Positions 60,516 to 64,000 of a stretch of DNA of 64,000 nucleotides are shown in pieces. The notes beneath the pieces are model-generated. The model did no database searches. It worked only from the letters and a program-made list of their open reading frames with translations, and was not told the origin of the DNA. The stretch comes from Myoxocephalus aenaeus (lineage: Eukaryota > Chordata > Actinopteri > Perciformes > Cottidae): positions 10,870,501 through 10,934,500 of the forward strand of contig JBAMJR010000031.1 in NCBI GenBank assembly GCA_038501785.1, read 5' to 3'. Every line of letters starts with the position of its first letter. Within the stretch, counting starts at the first letter, position 1. The position numbers and the translations under genes were made by a program.

Positions 60516-63500
60516 ATACATGTGAGAAAGAAATGGGTCCTTATTTCCACACCCCTCCTCCTCCCACTGTGGAGGCCCAGAGGAGTGCCTCATGGTATTT
60601 GGACCCTCATCCTGCCACTTCTAAAGGAGAAGTCGGCTCCTTTGAAGTGTTTGCGACATGACAGGTTCTCTTTCTTTTCTTTTTCATTTCAATGTTCCCC
60701 ACCCACTTTCTCTCTCTTCTCCCGTCCAATCTCGCCTTCTAATTATCGCTAACCAGGCGACTGATTAGAAACACGTTGCCGACCTAGTTTTTTTCCGAGG
60801 AGCTGGAGGAGGAGAAAGGGTTAATCCCAGAGCTGGTGGCTGTCATTGGTCGCTTCCCTCCTTCTTCTCCTCTTTTTCGTTCTGCTCTCCTCTTTCTTTC
60901 CCTGGAAGTTTGCTAATGAGGTCCCGTCAGAGCTGAGGAGAGGTGTTAATTTGGCCTTGTGAAGTAGGAAGGAGATTAAGGACAGTGAGGAGCTGAGTTT
61001 ACGGCTTAAAATACACCGCTGTCCTTATTAATCCACAGGGCCCTGGGAGACCGGCGTTTTTGGTTTCATAATGAACACTGTCTTATAATGAAGGTAATTT
61101 TAATAAAAATTTACGGAGGAGAAGAAGAGGAGATGGTACATGTCTCCGTGGTCTCAGGCACACCTTTGGGGCTAAGGGATATGACAGTTATTTCTCAAAT
61201 AACTGATCGCTGGAGAGACGGGCCCCGCCGGACCACGCCGTTCACACAACTTTCACACTCGCTGAACGTACAGAAAGCAGTCTCACCAAGTCTATATGAG
61301 CTTCTCAATACAATTTACACCTCCCTCTCACTTTAGAGTGTAAACTCCCCTCAGGATAAACCTGAAAAAGAACAGTGACAGATTTCTGGTATATTTGTAG
61401 TCTTTTTTTGTTCTTCGAAAGAGGCAGATTCCTCCTCACATCCGGCCTGTACCAATGTGAATATCAGGCCCAAATTAACCAGTCATTCTATTTTCCTCCT
61501 CTCCTCTTGATGTCATTTGGTGCTCTCAGAAAAAGAAAACAGCAGTATGGGTCCCTAATTACTGAAACTTGCTTTACAATGATAATCCGTGGAGTAATTT
61601 AGCGTGCACAATGAGAGTTGTGGTGCTTGCGCAGATGGAGATTCTGATAAATAGTTTGTAACGTGTAATTAGCAGCGCTGCCGGTTACATACCATTAACC
61701 CCTCAAGCTCAGGAATCATTATTGGCCCTCATTATCAAGCAGCAAGGTACGATCGAGCTGACTAGACATCAAAAACATCAAACAGCTATTAAAGTGCTGC
61801 AAACTGGGGGCCGGTGGACACCTGTTTATGAGCCTAACTGTGCCATTTCTTCCCCTGAGGTTGGGAAGTGATGATGTGGGGGAAGACAATGTTTTTGTGT
61901 ATGTTGTTGTTGTTGCTTTTTTTCTCTCCACGAGAGCACGGGAGGTATTTTGACTATACAGCAGCTTTTGAACTCCATGAAACTGAGTAAAGAAATCTCA
62001 AAATGGCTGCTGCTTCTCACCCATAAGACTCACTTTTCACATTCAGGAAGAAAGACATTGTGTGAGCGTTTATGTTTTTCATCATCTACATTGTCAGAAC
62101 GTACGCTGGGCGGGAGGAACGATGCACAACGCAAGTCGTACTGGTTGTTTGGATTGTCATATCCATCTGCCTCTCATCTATCAGAAACAACTGCAGCTGA
62201 GTTTTCAACCTAAACCCAGTCGTGTAAAGCATCTCGCAGATGATTTGACCAGAGTCGCGGAGTATAGCGTGGAGTGTTTCAGTGTCTTGCCCTGAGCTCG
62301 CCCGCCATGCAGCGAGGTAGGCAAACACCGCCTTTGATCATCCATCGAGAGACGACCAGTTCTTCCTCCTTTTGATTAATTCCTGAAGGAAATGATAATT
62401 TCTCTTGAATGTATGAATATGTTATGAATAGTGGAATGAATCAAAGAGTAAAAGATGATAATTAATTACAGCGCTATGATAAAAGGCTGTGGGTGTTATG
62501 ACGCAAGCTTCCTCCGTGTCATTATGAGAGGCTCCGTAATTACCTTTCTGCACGAGCCAGCGCTCCTGGCGGTGCTGGCGGTGAGAGTGCCGCTCACTGA
62601 GTGAGTCTAACGGTCATAAAGCTTTTCCCTGCCTAATTGTCTGAGGGGCTCTATGGCACTTTCATAGATGAGGGACTGCGCCGTTAGGAAAAATACTCAG
62701 CGACGCTACAGCTTTTCCAGCTCAATGAAGACAGATCTTCATCATGGGCTAAACCTTGCGGTTATTAGGTACAGATTGCTTGAGTGGATGGCTAACTTGG
62801 GAAGATGGGGTCGGAACAAGTGAGCGGCAGAGTCATACAGTGTGACATAAAAGCTGCTTCTATACTACACACCGTTTTAAAAACAAGCTGGTGTTGATTT
62901 CTATGTATATTGTACATTATAGGCCCATATTCCTGCCAATAAAGTGTGATCCCTGCCTCACAGTTACCTCTGAATATTCTCGTTGTGTTATTATTCATGC
63001 CCTACCTTATGTAAGGGGCATTTACAACATTCTGCTACTCCGCTCACTCAATCCCACTCTCCCACTCTCCCAACCTCCCCTGCCTCCCCCCGGCTATGGC
63101 CAGACTGCTCCATTCTGGGCTGACGAGGTATCTCTAATGCCTGTCTCCTGCTCGGCTGTCTCAGGCTCATTGAGCAGCAGGCCAGGCCCAGGATCTCCAG
63201 GCCATTACCTATTCACAGCACGTCCAGGCCTCCAGCCTATTGTGGGGAACATAATGGGCTCCAGGGCCATGTAAACCACCGGCTCTCTGCTCCTGGTTTA
63301 TCACTTGTGTCCTCTTCATACTAAGGAGAGGGAAGGAAGGTGGGAGGCAAGAAGGTAGGGAGAGGAGATGGAGACAGAGCACAGGGGAAGGTGTGTGTGT
63401 GTGTGTGTGGGTGTGGGTGTGGGGGTCTTTTACATCCTCTGCATCTCCAGAGGGTGAATGTCCTCGTCCGCGTTTGACCCAAGCTCAATAGACTTTCTGT

Positions 63501-64000
63501 TCACTTACTGTTTCTTTATTACTTTGAAGTTGACTTTAATTGCTTATTATTTGTCAGAGACAAACAAGCTTATATGTGGATATTAATATTGGCTCACATA
63601 TTGTACTGTCCACATCATATATCTGATACTTCTTCTCATCTAATGCAAAAGGATCAAATAGCCCAGTCAAAGTTTTATTTCAAAGGCAGAGCTGCTTTTT
63701 GGGAGGCAGGCTCATTTAATTTCACAGATCCATTTCAGAAAACCATTTACAATTAGCTCATTTTTTATTTTCAGTTAGTTACTTGTTGTAAAAACTGTTC
63801 ATTGACCTAGTTTGTTCTACACTTTTGAAGTGAGCCAATGCAATGTTTGGTTGAACAGTGGCCACTGTGGCCACAAATGACAATTACAGAATAATAATGA
63901 ATGCAAAAACGTAGCGCAGACTGAACACAAAGTGAATCTTAAAGGTGGTGAGATTGCCTATAAATTAAATTCAAAGAGCCATGTACATACACAAAGAGAG
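59076..64000 (+). other. cux2 intron 3 (partial)
   Basis: About 4.9 kb with no further cux2 exon found. It holds GT arrays at 60468-60514 and 63391-63422. A block near 62440-62660 with TAATTAATTA and dense mixed motifs could be a conserved noncoding element. No transposon is recognised. Confidence 0.65.
60468..60514. repeat. (GT)n microsatellite
   Basis: About 23 GT units. Confidence 0.98.

Noticed and set aside
59076..64000. Search for cux2 exon 4
   Set aside because: No frame with the expected ALSKRS-like sequence after a phase-0 acceptor was found; it probably lies beyond the right edge.

Overview
This window looks like nuclear DNA from a teleost fish, probably a percomorph. The evidence is four vertebrate genes with short GT-AG exons, long (CA)n arrays, and interspersed repeats and MITEs that I recognise as typical of fish genomes. 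I see no bacterial, viral, CRISPR or operon features. All gene names rest on translating exons by eye and comparing them with family sequences I know; no database search was run.

Layout. (1) Positions 1-4535, minus strand: the first three coding exons of pptc7 (mitochondrial PP2C-type phosphatase); the 3' exons lie outside the window. (2) About 5310-8707, minus strand: complete ppp1cc, seven coding exons, 323 residues. (3) 8708-11750: AT-rich intergenic DNA with a decayed LINE tail. (4) 11825-14502, minus strand: complete myl2 (regulatory myosin light chain), seven coding exons including a first exon that codes only for Met, and a TATA-like box near 14620. (5) 14640-19750: intergenic DNA between the divergent myl2 and cux2 genes. 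(6) From about 19750, plus strand: cux2, with exon 1 at 20107-20169, a 36-kb intron 1, exon 2 at 56173-56283, exon 3 at 59028-59075, then intron 3 to the window end.

The order pptc7 - ppp1cc - myl2 - cux2, with these orientations, matches human 12q24.11. I see no trace of tctn1, hvcn1 or ccdc63, which sit between these genes in human. The genes share a locus but not a pathway: two phosphatases, a sarcomere subunit and a neural CUT-homeodomain transcription factor.

The noncoding part holds microsatellites and several readable transposon fossils: a MITE nested in a hAT-type element (32.2-32.9 kb), a hAT transposase N-terminus (38.5 kb), a 130-150 bp inverted repeat (38.9/39.9 kb), three copies of a teleost interspersed repeat (49.5, 50.2 and 54.2 kb) and a foldback element in cux2 intron 2 (57.4-58.1 kb). 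Much of cux2 intron 1 shows no repeat I recognise and is a plausible reservoir of developmental enhancers, which needs conservation data to test. I found no convincing new biological system; the most distinctive items are the nested and foldback elements, a perfect hairpin in myl2 intron 1, and the simplified synteny.
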